NCBI RefSeq assembly: GCF_902502825.2
Contig: NZ_LR723670.1
Coordinates: 62,001 to 126,000 of the forward strand
DNA from: Pseudorhizobium flavum
Lineage (GTDB): Bacteria > Pseudomonadota > Alphaproteobacteria > Rhizobiales > Rhizobiaceae
DNA length: 64,000 bases
Reading direction: 5' to 3'
The notes under the pieces were generated by a model that saw nothing but the letters and a program-made list of their open reading frames with translations, made no database searches and had not been told where the DNA came from. Below, piece by piece: positions 8,645 through 19,690 of the stretch (positions are counted from its first letter, which is position 1; every line of letters begins with the position of its first letter). A program made the translations under genes and the position numbers.

Positions 8645-9589
8645 CTAGGCGAGAAGCCATGCCCAGAAGCTGACCGAAACGACCCCAAGCGCCGTGGTGA
8701 CGCTGATGGTGGAGGCGGCGATATTTTGCCCTGCCCGGAACCGTTGGGCGATCAGCCACGCATTGATGCCGGTCGGTACCGACGAGGTCAGCACGAGAGC
8801 CGCCGCCCATGCCGGGCTGAGGCCGAGCGCCTTGCCCATCAGGAACACGGCAGCGGGCAGGAGCAGCAGCTTCAGGGCAGCGATCGCGCCCGTCAGCCCG
8901 ATATTGCCGCGTACCGGATAACGCGTGAGGGCCATTCCGATCGAAATCAGCGCGGCCGGTCCTGCCGCGCTCGACAACTGTGCCACCACGGTCGCGACGA
9001 CCGGCGTTAGCGTCAGCCCGGAGAGGCTGAAGGCGAGGCCGGCGCCGAGTGCTATTACCAGCGGGTTGCGGACGAGGTTCCAACCGACCTGAGCGAGGAT
9101 GGCCTTCAATCCGCGCCCCTTGCCCCCATCGACGATCACGGTGGCCCTTTCCATCAGGATGGTGCCGACGATCATCATCAGCGGCAGGTGGATCGCAAGG
9201 AGTATGGAAAGGGCGAGCAGCCCCTCGGCGCCGACGGAGCGCCCCACGAGCGGCAGGCCGATGAAAACATTGTTTGCAAATGCAGCCGACATGCCGGCGA
9301 TCACGCCGATCTTGTCGTCTCGCTTGAAGACATGCTTTGCCACCAGATGACCGGCTGTCCAAGTGACGGCCACCCCTGCAAAATAGGCGGCCCACAGGCG
9401 GAAGGGGGAGACGCCGTCGAAATGGGCGTTGGCCAGGGTGCTGAAGATCAGCATGGGCACCGCGATCTTGAAGACGAACTCTCCAAGGGCATCCCCCGTT
9501 GCCTCATTCAGGACTTTCGTTCGGGCAAGAATCCAGCCGATAAGGATGAGCAGGAAGACAGGGGCTACGTTTATGAGAACTGCGGACAA
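8645..9589 (-). CDS. AEC family transporter (auxin efflux carrier type)
   Basis: The 314-residue integral membrane protein has about ten hydrophobic segments in two halves, with FANNVFIGLPL near residue 87 and the C-terminal SSVPTGINAWLIAQRF motif typical of bacterial auxin-efflux-carrier-like proteins. Family members export or import small organic acids such as malonate or malate; the substrate here is unknown. It is transcribed convergently with cycM and divergently from adenosine kinase. Confidence 0.85.
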   Translation of the reverse strand: MSAVLINVAPVFLLILIGWILARTKVLNEATGDALGEFVFKIAVPMLIFSTLANAHFDGVSPFRLWAAYFAGVAVTWTAGHLVAKHVFKRDDKIGVIAGMSAAFANNVFIGLPLVGRSVGAEGLLALSILLAIHLPLMMIVGTILMERATVIVDGGKGRGLKAILAQVGWNLVRNPLVIALGAGLAFSLSGLTLTPVVATVVAQLSSAAGPAALISIGMALTRYPVRGNIGLTGAIAALKLLLLPAAVFLMGKALGLSPAWAAALVLTSSVPTGINAWLIAQRFRAGQNIAASTISVTTALGVVSVSFWAWLLA

Positions 9590-9746
9590 GTCACTGACTT
9601 TCGAGGGAATGAATATGATCTAGAGGCTGGTCCCGTTTATGCCGAAAAACATCTGACGCCGACAAGGAATTGACGCGGGGCTATGGGGTTTTTCCTTCGC
9701 CTATGCAAAAAGGTGCCGATGACGAGTTCGAGAGAGGTCTGGCAGC

Positions 9747-10739
9747 ATGCCGCAGTTTGATGTTTTGACGGTAGGAAACGCGATCGTAGATATCATCGCC
9801 CGATGTGACGACCAGTTTTTAGCCGAGAATGACATCATCAAGGGCGCTATGAACCTGATCGACGCCGAGCGTGCAGAACTCCTCTATTCCAGGATGGGCC
9901 CTGCGGTCGAAGCATCTGGAGGATCGGCCGGCAATACCGCGGCAGGCGTTGCCGGTATCGGTGGCAGGGCTGCATACTTCGGAAAGGTAGCCGAGGATCA
10001 GCTTGGCAGCATCTTCCAGCATGACATCCGCGCACAGGGGGTGCATTATGCGACGAAGCCGCAGGGGACCAATCCACCCACCGCGCGCTCGATGATCTTC
10101 GTCACCCCGGATGGCGAACGGTCGATGAATACCTATCTCGGCGCGTGCGTTGAATTCGGCCCCGGCGACGTGGAGCCTGCGGTCGTTGCCGAATCCGCCG
10201 TCACCTATTTCGAGGGCTACCTCTGGGATCCGCCACGGGCCAAGGAGGCGATCTTGGAGTGCGCCCGGATCGCCCATGAGAACGGGCGGGAAGTCTCCAT
10301 GACTTTGTCGGACCCGTTCTGCGTCGATCGCTATCGTTCCGAGTTCCTGGACCTGATGCGCTCGGGCACCGTCGACATCGTCTTCGCCAACAGGCAGGAG
10401 GTGCTGTCGCTCTACGAGACGGATGACTTCGAACTGGCCCTGAAGAGCATCGCCGCGGATTGCAAGCTTGCTGCCGTCACCCTCAGTGAGGAAGGCGCCA
10501 TCATCCTTCGCGGCGAGGAGCGCGTGAAGATCGATGCCTACAAGGTCGACGACTTGGTCGACACCACGGGCGCAGGTGATCTCTTCGCTGCCGGCTTCCT
10601 CTATGGATATACCCAAGGCCGCTCGCTTTCCGATTGCGGCAAGCTCGGATGCCTCTCGGCGGCGATCGTCATCAAGCAGATCGGCCCGCGCCCCATGGTT
10701 TCACTGCGCGATGCCGCGGTCGGCGAGGGTCTGCTGTAG
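9747..10739 (+). CDS. Adenosine kinase (PfkB family)
   Basis: The 330-residue PfkB-family sugar/nucleoside kinase has the N-terminal GNAIVDI motif, the glycine motif GGSAGNTAAGVAGIGG near 58-73, and the C-terminal DTTGAGD with the catalytic base Asp278. The overall pattern, including TYLGACVEF and the ANRQEVLSLY segment, is that of the rhizobial adenosine kinase clade. It would phosphorylate adenosine to AMP with ATP. It is a single-gene unit by spacing, with a GAGAGG upstream of the ATG. Confidence 0.87.
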   Translation: MPQFDVLTVGNAIVDIIARCDDQFLAENDIIKGAMNLIDAERAELLYSRMGPAVEASGGSAGNTAAGVAGIGGRAAYFGKVAEDQLGSIFQHDIRAQGVHYATKPQGTNPPTARSMIFVTPDGERSMNTYLGACVEFGPGDVEPAVVAESAVTYFEGYLWDPPRAKEAILECARIAHENGREVSMTLSDPFCVDRYRSEFLDLMRSGTVDIVFANRQEVLSLYETDDFELALKSIAADCKLAAVTLSEEGAIILRGEERVKIDAYKVDDLVDTTGAGDLFAAGFLYGYTQGRSLSDCGKLGCLSAAIVIKQIGPRPMVSLRDAAVGEGLL

Positions 10740-10749
10740 CCCGAGGCGG

Positions 10750-11286
10750 CTACCTGAACGCCTCTCCGGGATACGCTCCCCATATTTCCGCCTGGCTGAC
10801 CCAGCCTTCGGCGCCATTGACCGACGCATGGCACCAGTCGCCATTGCACTCGTCGATCGAGATGACGACGCCGGGCTGGAGCTTTGCTGTCACGGTTGCG
10901 GAGGACTGTGGTTCGCGGCGCATATTGACGAAGACGTCCTCTGCCTTGCCGCGCATCCAGGGAGCCGCCACCGCCGTTCGTTCACCCGACAGGAGCGCCT
11001 GGTTGACCCAGCCTTCGGTACCATCGGCGTCCCGGACGCGCCGCCAGTTGTCGTATTCCTGGATGATCTCCATCGGCGTGCCCGATTTCAGATACATCCA
11101 CGCGACTGCATAGTCGGTGCTGGGGCCGATGCGGATATTCACCCGCTTGGACTTCAGGCTGACAAAGCGGGGCAGGGGCAGGCCGCTTGGCCCCTTCGCG
11201 CCTTGTGCAAGGGAAGGAGTGGAATGGAGCGCCGGGATCGCTCCGATGGAGACTGCCAGCAGTAGGGTAAGGATGACGCTGCGCAT
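10750..11286 (-). CDS. Exported SH3-domain protein
   Basis: The 178-residue protein starts with a clear signal peptide (MRSVILTLLLAVSIGAIPAL). It then carries two bacterial SH3 (SH3_3/SH3_4) repeats: one around residues 45-90 with VNIRIGPSTDYAVAWMY and WRRVRDADGTEGWV, and a second around 105-165 with VFVNMRREPQ and the ending AEGWVSQAEIWG. Such domains bind peptidoglycan or envelope components. A longer in-frame ORF upstream is rejected because it would overlap the hydroxyacid dehydrogenase, and ATG 11286 has GGAAGA upstream. An alternative ATG at 11346 is possible. The gene ends 10 bp from the adenosine kinase stop. Confidence 0.85.
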   Translation of the reverse strand: MRSVILTLLLAVSIGAIPALHSTPSLAQGAKGPSGLPLPRFVSLKSKRVNIRIGPSTDYAVAWMYLKSGTPMEIIQEYDNWRRVRDADGTEGWVNQALLSGERTAVAAPWMRGKAEDVFVNMRREPQSSATVTAKLQPGVVISIDECNGDWCHASVNGAEGWVSQAEIWGAYPGEAFR

Positions 11287-11460
11287 GCGGGTTCTTCCGA
11301 GAGTGGGCGGTGCCTGCGGGCCGGCCGCCAGCGAGTTGGGCGACATCGACAACCCGGCTCCTGCGAGGTTTTGTTTGTCTTCGCCGACGGGTCTGGTAGA
11401 AACGCCCTCTATGCTCAGACTATCGCGCGACTTGGTTAAGGACCTCTGAATACAACGCCC

Positions 11461-12465
11461 ATGACAGCGAAGAAGAAACCCAAGGTCTATATCACACGCA
11501 AGCTGCCGGATGCCGTTGAGACCCGGATGCGCGAGCTTTTCGACGCGGAGTTGAATGTCGACGATGTGCCGCGCACGCGCGAACAGCTCGTCGAGGCGAT
11601 GAGATCCTCGGACGTGCTCGTGCCGACGGTGACGGACAGGATCGACGAGGCCCTGATCAACGAGGCAGGGCCGGATCTCAGGTTGATCGCCAGTTTTTCC
11701 AACGGCACGGATCACATCGATATCGAGGCTGCCGCCCGCAAGGGCATTACGGTGACAAACACCCCGAATGTCCTCACCGAAGACACGGCCGACATGACGA
11801 TGGCGCTGATTCTCGCGGTGTCGCGCCGGTTGCCCGAGGGTGCGCGGATACTGACGGACCATCCGGGCGATTGGGCCGGCTGGTCTCCCACTTGGATGCT
11901 TGGTCGTCGCATCTGGGGCAAGCGGATCGGCATTGTCGGCATGGGCCGAATCGGCACCGCCGTCGCAAGGCGTGCCAAAGCCTTTGGCCTGTCGATCCAC
12001 TACCACAACCGCAAGAGGGTTCATCCTGCGACGGAGGAGGAACTCGAGGCGACCTATTGGGACAGTCTCGACCAGATGCTGGCGCGCGTCGATATTGTCT
12101 CCGTCAACTGCCCGTCGACACCAGCCACGTTCCATCTTCTGTCAGCACGGCGCCTCGCGCTGCTGCAGCCCACCAGTCTCATCGTCAACACCGCGCGTGG
12201 CGACATCATCGACGAAGCGGCGATGATCCAGCTGCTGCGCGACGGCAAGATCGCCGGCGCCGGACTTGACGTCTACGAGAATGAACCTTCTGTGAATCCC
12301 AGGCTCGTGAAGCTGGCTAATGAGGGACGCGTCGTTCTGTTGCCCCACATGGGATCAGCGACGATCGAAGGCCGGATCGACATGGGTGACAAGGTCATCA
12401 TCAACATCCGCACCTTCTTCGACGGGCACAGGCCGCCGAACCGGGTTCTGCCGGGCCGAAGCTAG
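11461..12465 (+). CDS. D-2-hydroxyacid dehydrogenase (GhrB/GyaR-like)
   Basis: The 334-residue NAD(P)-dependent enzyme has the Rossmann motif GIVGMGRIG at 157-165, the catalytic Arg in NTARGD, Glu in YENEP and His in LPHMGSAT. This matches glyoxylate/hydroxypyruvate reductases. It likely reduces glyoxylate or hydroxypyruvate. The C-terminus meets the GNAT gene tail to tail: both stop codons use the same CTAG tetranucleotide. Confidence 0.88.
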   Translation: MTAKKKPKVYITRKLPDAVETRMRELFDAELNVDDVPRTREQLVEAMRSSDVLVPTVTDRIDEALINEAGPDLRLIASFSNGTDHIDIEAAARKGITVTNTPNVLTEDTADMTMALILAVSRRLPEGARILTDHPGDWAGWSPTWMLGRRIWGKRIGIVGMGRIGTAVARRAKAFGLSIHYHNRKRVHPATEEELEATYWDSLDQMLARVDIVSVNCPSTPATFHLLSARRLALLQPTSLIVNTARGDIIDEAAMIQLLRDGKIAGAGLDVYENEPSVNPRLVKLANEGRVVLLPHMGSATIEGRIDMGDKVIINIRTFFDGHRPPNRVLPGRS

Positions 12466-12977
12466 TCCTGCAGCAACTGGCTGGCTTCCGCTACCGGGGC
12501 GGCCAGCGTCTTTACCATCTCGATGAACGTGACGCGATCATAGCCGGGGTGAGACCTCTCCGCTGATTTGACGAAGCCCCAGCGTGAGAAGGTTGCGTGG
12601 TTGCCCGCAAGCTCGATACGCGTCTCCAGGCGAAGCCGGCTATGGCCGCTTGCGAAGGCGACACTTTCTGCGGCCTCCAGCAACTGCCGCCCCAAGCCTT
12701 GTCCTTGCATCTGCGGCCGTACCGCAAGCTTGCCGATGTAGAGTTCATCGGGTGGTTCGGGCCGACAGAAGATGCAACCCGAGATCTCGCTGCCCTGCAT
12801 GGCGATGAAGCAGATTTCGCTCGCAGCCTTTTCCTTCAGAGACTGCAGATTGAGACGGCGTGCAGACGAGGGCGGATCGATGACGCCGTCCATGTAGAGG
12901 AACGCTGTCCGGATGAGGTGAAGAAGCTCATTCCAATGGTCGAACTCTTCCGGGATAATGCGGCGAACCTCGGTCAT
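12462..12977 (-). CDS. GNAT family N-acetyltransferase
   Basis: The 171-residue protein has the GNAT acetyl-CoA loop VRPQMQGQGLGRQLL near residue 95 and the FSRWGF motif near 138, with YIGKLAV as strand beta-4. The substrate cannot be deduced. Its ATG overlaps the moeB stop by 4 bases, so the two are translationally coupled. Confidence 0.85.
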   Translation of the reverse strand: MTEVRRIIPEEFDHWNELLHLIRTAFLYMDGVIDPPSSARRLNLQSLKEKAASEICFIAMQGSEISGCIFCRPEPPDELYIGKLAVRPQMQGQGLGRQLLEAAESVAFASGHSRLRLETRIELAGNHATFSRWGFVKSAERSHPGYDRVTFIEMVKTLAAPVAEASQLLQD

Positions 12978-13741
12978 TCTGCAGCGCTCTCGGCTGGGCG
13001 CCGGTTGTATCGGATGGTGTCGAACCTGGCGGCGAGCGCGTCATACAGCAGAAGCCGTCCGATCAAAGGTTCACCGACACCCGTGATGACCTTGATGGTC
13101 TCCATCGCCATCAGCGTTCCGATCACGCCCGCCAGAGCCCCGATGATGCCGGTTTCTGCGCAGGCAGGTATCAGACCCTGCGGCGGTTTCTCGGGAAACA
13201 GGTCACGATAGCTGGGGTTCTGCATTCCATCCATGCCGACCTCATAGGGCTTCAGGACCGTCAGCGATCCGTCGAAGCGGCCCACGGCACCGGTTACAAG
13301 GGGGACCTGCGCCGCAAGCGCCGCATCCGCACATGCATAGCGGGTATCGAAGTTGTCCGATCCGTCCACCAGGAGATCGAAGAGCGGCAGATGCTCGCCG
13401 GCCCACCGTTCGGAAAAGCGCTCTTCGTAGGAGAGGACCCGGATGGTCGGATTCAACTGCGCGAGTGCCGCCCTCGCACTCTCCGTCTTCAGCTCGCCGA
13501 TCGTGCCCGTATCGTGGATGACCTGCCGCTGCAGGTTCGAAAGCGAGACGACATCATCGTCGATGATGCCGATTGTGCCGATGCCGGCCGCCGCCAGGTA
13601 GAGGAGGATTGGAGCACCCAGGCCTCCGGCGCCGACGACCAGCACCCTAGCGTTCTTCAGCCGCTGTTGCCCATGGCCGCCGATCTCCGGGAGCAGGATG
13701 TGGCGTCGGTAGCGTTCGATCTCTTCAGGCGTCAGTTGCAT
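12974..13741 (-). CDS. moeB: Molybdopterin-synthase adenylyltransferase-like E1 enzyme (ThiF/MoeB/HesA)
   Basis: The 255-residue E1-like enzyme has the ATP-binding GAGGLGAPILLYLAAAG (37-53), the Asp of VDGSDNFDTRYACAD (126-140) and the conserved Cys194 in PACAETG. It would adenylate the C-terminal glycine of MoaD or ThiS. The four zinc-ligand Cys of E. coli MoeB are absent: the first pair is Ser177/Asp180 (PSYRDLF) and the C-terminus has no CxxC. It has no rhodanese domain. It overlaps the GNAT gene by 4 bases, and 42 bp separate it from recF upstream. Confidence 0.85.
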   Translation of the reverse strand: MQLTPEEIERYRRHILLPEIGGHGQQRLKNARVLVVGAGGLGAPILLYLAAAGIGTIGIIDDDVVSLSNLQRQVIHDTGTIGELKTESARAALAQLNPTIRVLSYEERFSERWAGEHLPLFDLLVDGSDNFDTRYACADAALAAQVPLVTGAVGRFDGSLTVLKPYEVGMDGMQNPSYRDLFPEKPPQGLIPACAETGIIGALAGVIGTLMAMETIKVITGVGEPLIGRLLLYDALAARFDTIRYNRRPAESAAE

Positions 13742-13783
13742 GAGGGCAATCTAGCAGCCTAGGAGGAGGCGGAAAAGCGAGGA

Positions 13784-14911
13784 TCAGCCGTGGATGCTGC
13801 CGCCCTCGACGCTGAAGAACTGCGCACGCTCGGCAAGCGCCGAAAACATCGACCGATCCGTGCCGGTCATGAAAGCCTGACCTCCCAATCCATCGACCAA
13901 GTCGAACAGGGCCGCACGCCGGCCTTCATCAAGATGGGCGGCAATCTCGTCAAGCAGCAGGACCGGCGCAAAGCCGGTCATGTTCGCAGTCAGCCGGGCA
14001 TGGGCGAGAATGAGCCCGATCAGCAGTGCCTTCTGTTCGCCGGTGGAGCAGCGTCCGGCATCCATATCCTTCTCGCGGTGGCGAACCAGAAGGTCGCTCC
14101 GGTGGGGACCCTCCAGCGTGCGGCCAGCCGCGGCATCGCGATAACGCCCTTCCTGCAGCGCCGCCAGATAGCGCTCTTCCAGCTCCGCTGCCGGCTGATC
14201 GGCCGCATCATCCAGGAAGCCTTCGAGGTTCAGCGCCGGCGAGGGAAACGGCGTCTCCTCCATGGCGGCGGCCAAGCGGCGCAGCAAGCCCAGCATTTCC
14301 AGACGGGCTGCGGCCATGGCCACCCCAAGGCCCGCCATCTGGGCTTCGACCGCCGAGACCCAGGCGGGGTCGTAGCGCCCCTCCGAAAGCAGTCGGTTGC
14401 GGCTGCGCATTGCCCGTTCGAAGTCGCTTGCGCGGCGGCCATGGGCGGGATCGATCGACAGAACCAGCCTGTCGAGGAAGCGTCGGCGTTCCGACGCCGC
14501 ACCCGTGAAGAGCCCGTCCATCGATGGCGTGAGCCATATCACGTTCAAGTGCTCGGAGAGCTCCTCGGTCGACCGTGCCGGGGTGCCATTGATGCGCAGC
14601 TTGCGGCTGACGGTTTCACCGAGGGTATCAATGCCGGTGCCCAGCGAGACCTCACCTTCCATGCCCTCCATGTCGACAAAGATGGAAAAGCCGCCACTCG
14701 CCCCGACGCGTGTCACGTCTGGGAGAACGGCGCGTCTGAGCCCGCGCCCTGGAGAGAGAAAGGAGACCGCTTCCAGAAGGTTCGTCTTGCCGGCGCCATT
14801 GTCTCCGGTCAGCACGACATGACGGCTGTCCAGCGAAAGGCCTGCTTCCGCATAGTTCCGGAAGTCGGTGAGCTTGAGACGGGAAAGGAATGCTTTCTGG
14901 GCCATGGACAT
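13784..14911 (-). CDS. recF: DNA replication and repair protein RecF
   Basis: The 375-residue SMC-like ATPase has Walker A GDNGAGKT at 36-43, the signature CSTGEQKALLIGL from 288 and Walker B LLLDEIAAHLD from 318. RecF recognises gapped DNA and recruits RecOR for RecA loading. I start at MSMAQKAFLSRL; another ATG six bases in is equally possible. A further upstream extension is rejected because it overlaps the divergent membrane-protein gene. No dnaN or gyrB flanks it here. Confidence 0.95.
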   Translation of the reverse strand: MSMAQKAFLSRLKLTDFRNYAEAGLSLDSRHVVLTGDNGAGKTNLLEAVSFLSPGRGLRRAVLPDVTRVGASGGFSIFVDMEGMEGEVSLGTGIDTLGETVSRKLRINGTPARSTEELSEHLNVIWLTPSMDGLFTGAASERRRFLDRLVLSIDPAHGRRASDFERAMRSRNRLLSEGRYDPAWVSAVEAQMAGLGVAMAAARLEMLGLLRRLAAAMEETPFPSPALNLEGFLDDAADQPAAELEERYLAALQEGRYRDAAAGRTLEGPHRSDLLVRHREKDMDAGRCSTGEQKALLIGLILAHARLTANMTGFAPVLLLDEIAAHLDEGRRAALFDLVDGLGGQAFMTGTDRSMFSALAERAQFFSVEGGSIHG

Positions 14912-15058
14912 CCGTGTCTGATAGGCAGGAGCTAAGGCTTCCGGGTGGCGATGGCAAGCAAAGTTCGACGCCTTGGAACCAAAGGGCGGTTGGGCAGTTT
15001 GTCGCGCGCGACAAATGAAGGAACCTGCTATCGTGTGTCCTGTCGCCGGGAGGCAACC

Positions 15059-15346
15059 ATGCCCATACGCAAAGATGAAATGACGCCGGACGAAGCTCGC
15101 CGGGACCACGTCGATATGCTGAGGTTCCTTGCCATCAATGCTGCCTTTGGCATCATGCTGGGAATAGGCATCGCCTTCGCCCTTTACTGGTTCAACCTCT
15201 ATGGCCTGGGCACCCACATCGCCCGATCGCAGACACCGATCCTGTCTTTCGTGATGATCGCCGCGCCCCTTGCGCTGACCTTCGGGGGTGCGGTAACGGC
15301 ATCCGCGATCATGCTGATGCCTTACAAGCGAAAGGGCGAGCTCTGA
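15059..15346 (+). CDS. Small inner-membrane protein of unknown function
   Basis: This is a 95-residue protein with a charged N-terminus (MPIRKDEMTPDEARRDH) and two predicted membrane helices at about 23-45 and 58-83, ending in a basic tail. GGGAGG lies 5-6 bases before the ATG, which supports this start over a longer reading frame. It is divergent from recF and followed 40 bp later by slyX. I do not recognise a family. Confidence 0.75.
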   Translation: MPIRKDEMTPDEARRDHVDMLRFLAINAAFGIMLGIGIAFALYWFNLYGLGTHIARSQTPILSFVMIAAPLALTFGGAVTASAIMLMPYKRKGEL

Positions 15347-15386
15347 GGCTCGCTTTATATCGTAAGACCCCGAGGGAGTGCGCGCG

Positions 15387-15596
15387 TTGGCCGCTGATGA
15401 CGAACGTATCGTAACGCTGGAGGAGACCGTTGCCCACCAGGCGAAAACGATCGAGGAGCTTTCCGATCAACTGGCCGAACAGTGGAAAGTGGTCGAACAG
15501 ACCCGCGCAAAGCTCGAGCGGCTTACGGAGCGTTTCCTGACGCTGGAGGAAACGTCGCTTGATGCACCGGCCATCACCAGACCGCCGCACTATTGA
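15387..15596 (+). CDS. slyX: SlyX family protein
   Basis: The 69-residue protein is almost entirely a predicted coiled coil (ERIVTLEETVAHQAKTIEEL...), ending in the conserved PPHY found at the SlyX C-terminus. The function of SlyX is unknown. A TTG start is chosen because GAGGGAG lies 8 bases upstream; a GTG nine bases earlier would overlap that site. Confidence 0.8.
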   Translation: MAADDERIVTLEETVAHQAKTIEELSDQLAEQWKVVEQTRAKLERLTERFLTLEETSLDAPAITRPPHY

Positions 15597-15693
15597 TACG
15601 AACGCTTATCCGCTTGATCGGTGTCAATTACAGATGACGTCCCTGTGTTAGCACAATCTGCCTCATCAGTGGGGCAGAACGGACCAACCTACG

Positions 15694-16278
15694 ATGCACA
15701 TCCTGTCTTTCACAGCTGCTCTCCTTCTCCTGCTGCTGACGCCAGGCCCTACCAACACGCTCATGATGCTGGCCGGCTATGAACGCGGCTGGCGCAGTTC
15801 GCTCAGACTTATCGGGGCTGAGCTGACGGGATATTTGGCCGTCGTCCTGACGGTGCTTCTGGTGCTGGCGCCCGCCTTTGCGGCCTATCCCTCGATGCTC
15901 CTGTGGGTTCGCGGTGCGGCTTTCCTCTGGGTCCTCTTCCTGAGCTGGCGGCTCTGGGGTGCCTCGGCCCGCTCCCTCGCCGCAAACGGAGAATTGAGTG
16001 GCCGGCACGTCCTCCTCACCACCGTGCTCAATCCGAAGGCGCCGATCATCGCCTTGGTCATCATGCCTCAGGTGGAACTGAACGCTGCTTTGCCTTGGCT
16101 GGTGCTGCTGTCGGCGATCATTGTTCTAGCGGCCAGCTTCTGGCTGCTTGTCGGCGCGGTGAGCGCCAGGGGCGGGAGTGGGCGGCTGACGAACGGGACG
16201 ATCAGAAAACTCGCGGCAACGGGCATGTTCGGGTTCGCGGTGATGCTGGCTGCCTCTTCGGTCAATGCGATGGTCTGA
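15694..16278 (+). CDS. LysE/RhtB family exporter-like protein
   Basis: The 194-residue protein has five to six membrane segments. It opens with LLLTPGPTNTLMMLAGYERG, the LysE/RhtB family signature, and has HVLLTTVLNPKAPI near the middle. Members export amino acids; the substrate is not evident. It converges on dnaJ across a shared terminator. Confidence 0.82.
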   Translation: MHILSFTAALLLLLLTPGPTNTLMMLAGYERGWRSSLRLIGAELTGYLAVVLTVLLVLAPAFAAYPSMLLWVRGAAFLWVLFLSWRLWGASARSLAANGELSGRHVLLTTVLNPKAPIIALVIMPQVELNAALPWLVLLSAIIVLAASFWLLVGAVSARGGSGRLTNGTIRKLAATGMFGFAVMLAASSVNAMV

Positions 16279-16290
16279 CCCTACAAAAGG

Positions 16291-16317
16291 GAAAGGCAGC
16301 GGGATCCGCTGCCTTTC
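16291..16317. terminator. Bidirectional terminator between lysE-like gene and dnaJ
   Basis: GAAAGGCAGCGG and CCGCTGCCTTTC form a perfect 12-bp stem with a GAT loop. T-rich bases follow on both strands, fitting the two convergent genes. Confidence 0.8.
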
Positions 16318-16347
16318 AATGCACACCTCGGAGGAGGAACCCAATTC

Positions 16348-17487
16348 TCAACCTTCGAAAAACTCCTTCATCCGTGCAAAGAAGCCGGTCGACTCGGGAT
16401 TGTTTTCTTTCGAAGAGATGTCCTCGAATTCCTGCAGCAGTTCGCGCTGACGCTTGGTCAGCTTCTGAGGCGTCTCGATCTGAATCTGGATATACAGGTC
16501 GCCCGTCTGCGACGAACGCAGTACTGGCATGCCCTTGCCCTTGAGGCGGAACTGCTTGCCGGGCTGCGTGCCTTCCGGCACCGTCACCCGGGACTTGGTC
16601 CCGTCCAGCGTCGCAACGTCAAATGTTCCGCCCAGTGCGGCGGTCGTCATCGAAATTGGCACCGTGCAGAACAGGTCTGCGCCGTCGCGCTGGAAGAACT
16701 GGTGCGGCTTCACCGACAGGAAGATGTAGAGATCACCGGCTGGTCCGCCCCGCATGCCGGCTTCGCCCTCGCCCTGAAGGCGAATGCGGGTGCCGTCCTC
16801 GATGCCGGCCGGGATGTTGACCGACAGCGAGCGCTCTTCCGATACGCGCCCCTGACCATGGCACTTGGTACACGGATCGGTGATCGTCTGGCCGCGCCCG
16901 TGACAGGTCGGACAGGTCCGCTCGACGGAAAAGAAGCCCTGGCTGGCGCGCACTCGACCGGAGCCGTGGCAGGTACCGCAGGTTTTCGGCTGCGTCCCCG
17001 GTTTCGCCCCGGAGCCCGAACAGACACCGCAGGTGATGGAGGTCGGGACGCGGATCTGGGCGGTCTTGCCGCTGAAGGCTTCTTCCAGCGTGATTTCCAT
17101 GTTGTAGCGCAGGTCGGCGCCGCGCTCGCGACCGCCGGAGGAGCGTCGTGCCCGTCCACCGCCCATCATCTCGCCAAAGATATCCTCGAATATATCCGAG
17201 AAGCCGCCGGCGCCTGCCGCACCGAAACCACCGCCCATGCCGCCAGGGCCCATGCCACCGGCTTCGAAGGCGGCGTGTCCGAACCGGTCGTAGGCGGCAC
17301 GCTTCTGGGGATCCTTCAAGGTCTCGTAGGCCTCGTTGATCTCCTTGAACTTCTTTTCGGCCTCGGTATCGCCCGGATTCTTGTCGGGATGATACTTCAT
17401 CGCGAGCTTGCGGAAGGCGCTCTTCAACTCCTTCTCGTCAGCGGACCTGCCGACACCCAAGGTTTCGTAAAAATCAGCTTTTGCCAT
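16348..17487 (-). CDS. dnaJ: Chaperone DnaJ
   Basis: The 379-residue Hsp40 co-chaperone has the J domain with HPD at 33-35, a Gly/Phe-rich linker, four zinc-binding CxxCxGxG repeats ([32 protein letters not shown]) between about 150 and 205, and the C-terminal substrate-binding domains. It stimulates DnaK ATPase. It lies 92 bp downstream of dnaK and probably belongs to the same heat-shock transcript. Confidence 0.97.
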   Translation of the reverse strand: MAKADFYETLGVGRSADEKELKSAFRKLAMKYHPDKNPGDTEAEKKFKEINEAYETLKDPQKRAAYDRFGHAAFEAGGMGPGGMGGGFGAAGAGGFSDIFEDIFGEMMGGGRARRSSGGRERGADLRYNMEITLEEAFSGKTAQIRVPTSITCGVCSGSGAKPGTQPKTCGTCHGSGRVRASQGFFSVERTCPTCHGRGQTITDPCTKCHGQGRVSEERSLSVNIPAGIEDGTRIRLQGEGEAGMRGGPAGDLYIFLSVKPHQFFQRDGADLFCTVPISMTTAALGGTFDVATLDGTKSRVTVPEGTQPGKQFRLKGKGMPVLRSSQTGDLYIQIQIETPQKLTKRQRELLQEFEDISSKENNPESTGFFARMKEFFEG

Positions 17488-17579
17488 GGAGGTAACGGCT
17501 CCCGAAAGGATTCCGGCTGCACGATGGCAGCCGGAGTTTCTAGTCGACTATCTTCATGAGGGTCGCCAACCGGCTCGCC

Positions 17580-19487
<1,908 letters not shown>

Positions 19488-19599
19488 TTTTCTCTCTCCT
19501 TTAAGCGAACCGTCGGAACCCCGGTCAGGCATTCCGCTGACAGTTCCTCGAATGGGATGGTCTTGTGTATTCCGGCAGCATTCGCTGCGTCATGCGGCG

Positions 19600-19630
19600 T
19601 ATATAAGGACGTGATTTTTCGACTGCAAGG
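19600..19630 (-). promoter_or_regulatory. Candidate RpoH (sigma-32) heat-shock promoter of dnaK
   Basis: On the minus strand, CTTGCA (19629-19624) is followed 16 bases later by CTTATATA (from 19607). This resembles the rhizobial RpoH consensus of CTTGAA/C and CYTATNT. It is placed about 110 bases upstream of the dnaK ATG. Confidence 0.55.
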
Positions 19631-19690
19631 CGCGCCGCCATGCCGACGCCGGTAAAAAAACACGCAATTGTGAATGCGGCGCTATCGACC

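Noticed and set aside
11287..12135. Long upstream extension of the SH3-domain gene
   Set aside because: It lies opposite the conserved hydroxyacid dehydrogenase and upstream of a clear signal peptide start.
14912..15217. Extension of recF by about 102 residues
   Set aside because: RecF starts at the conserved N-terminal strand; the extension overlaps the divergent membrane protein gene.
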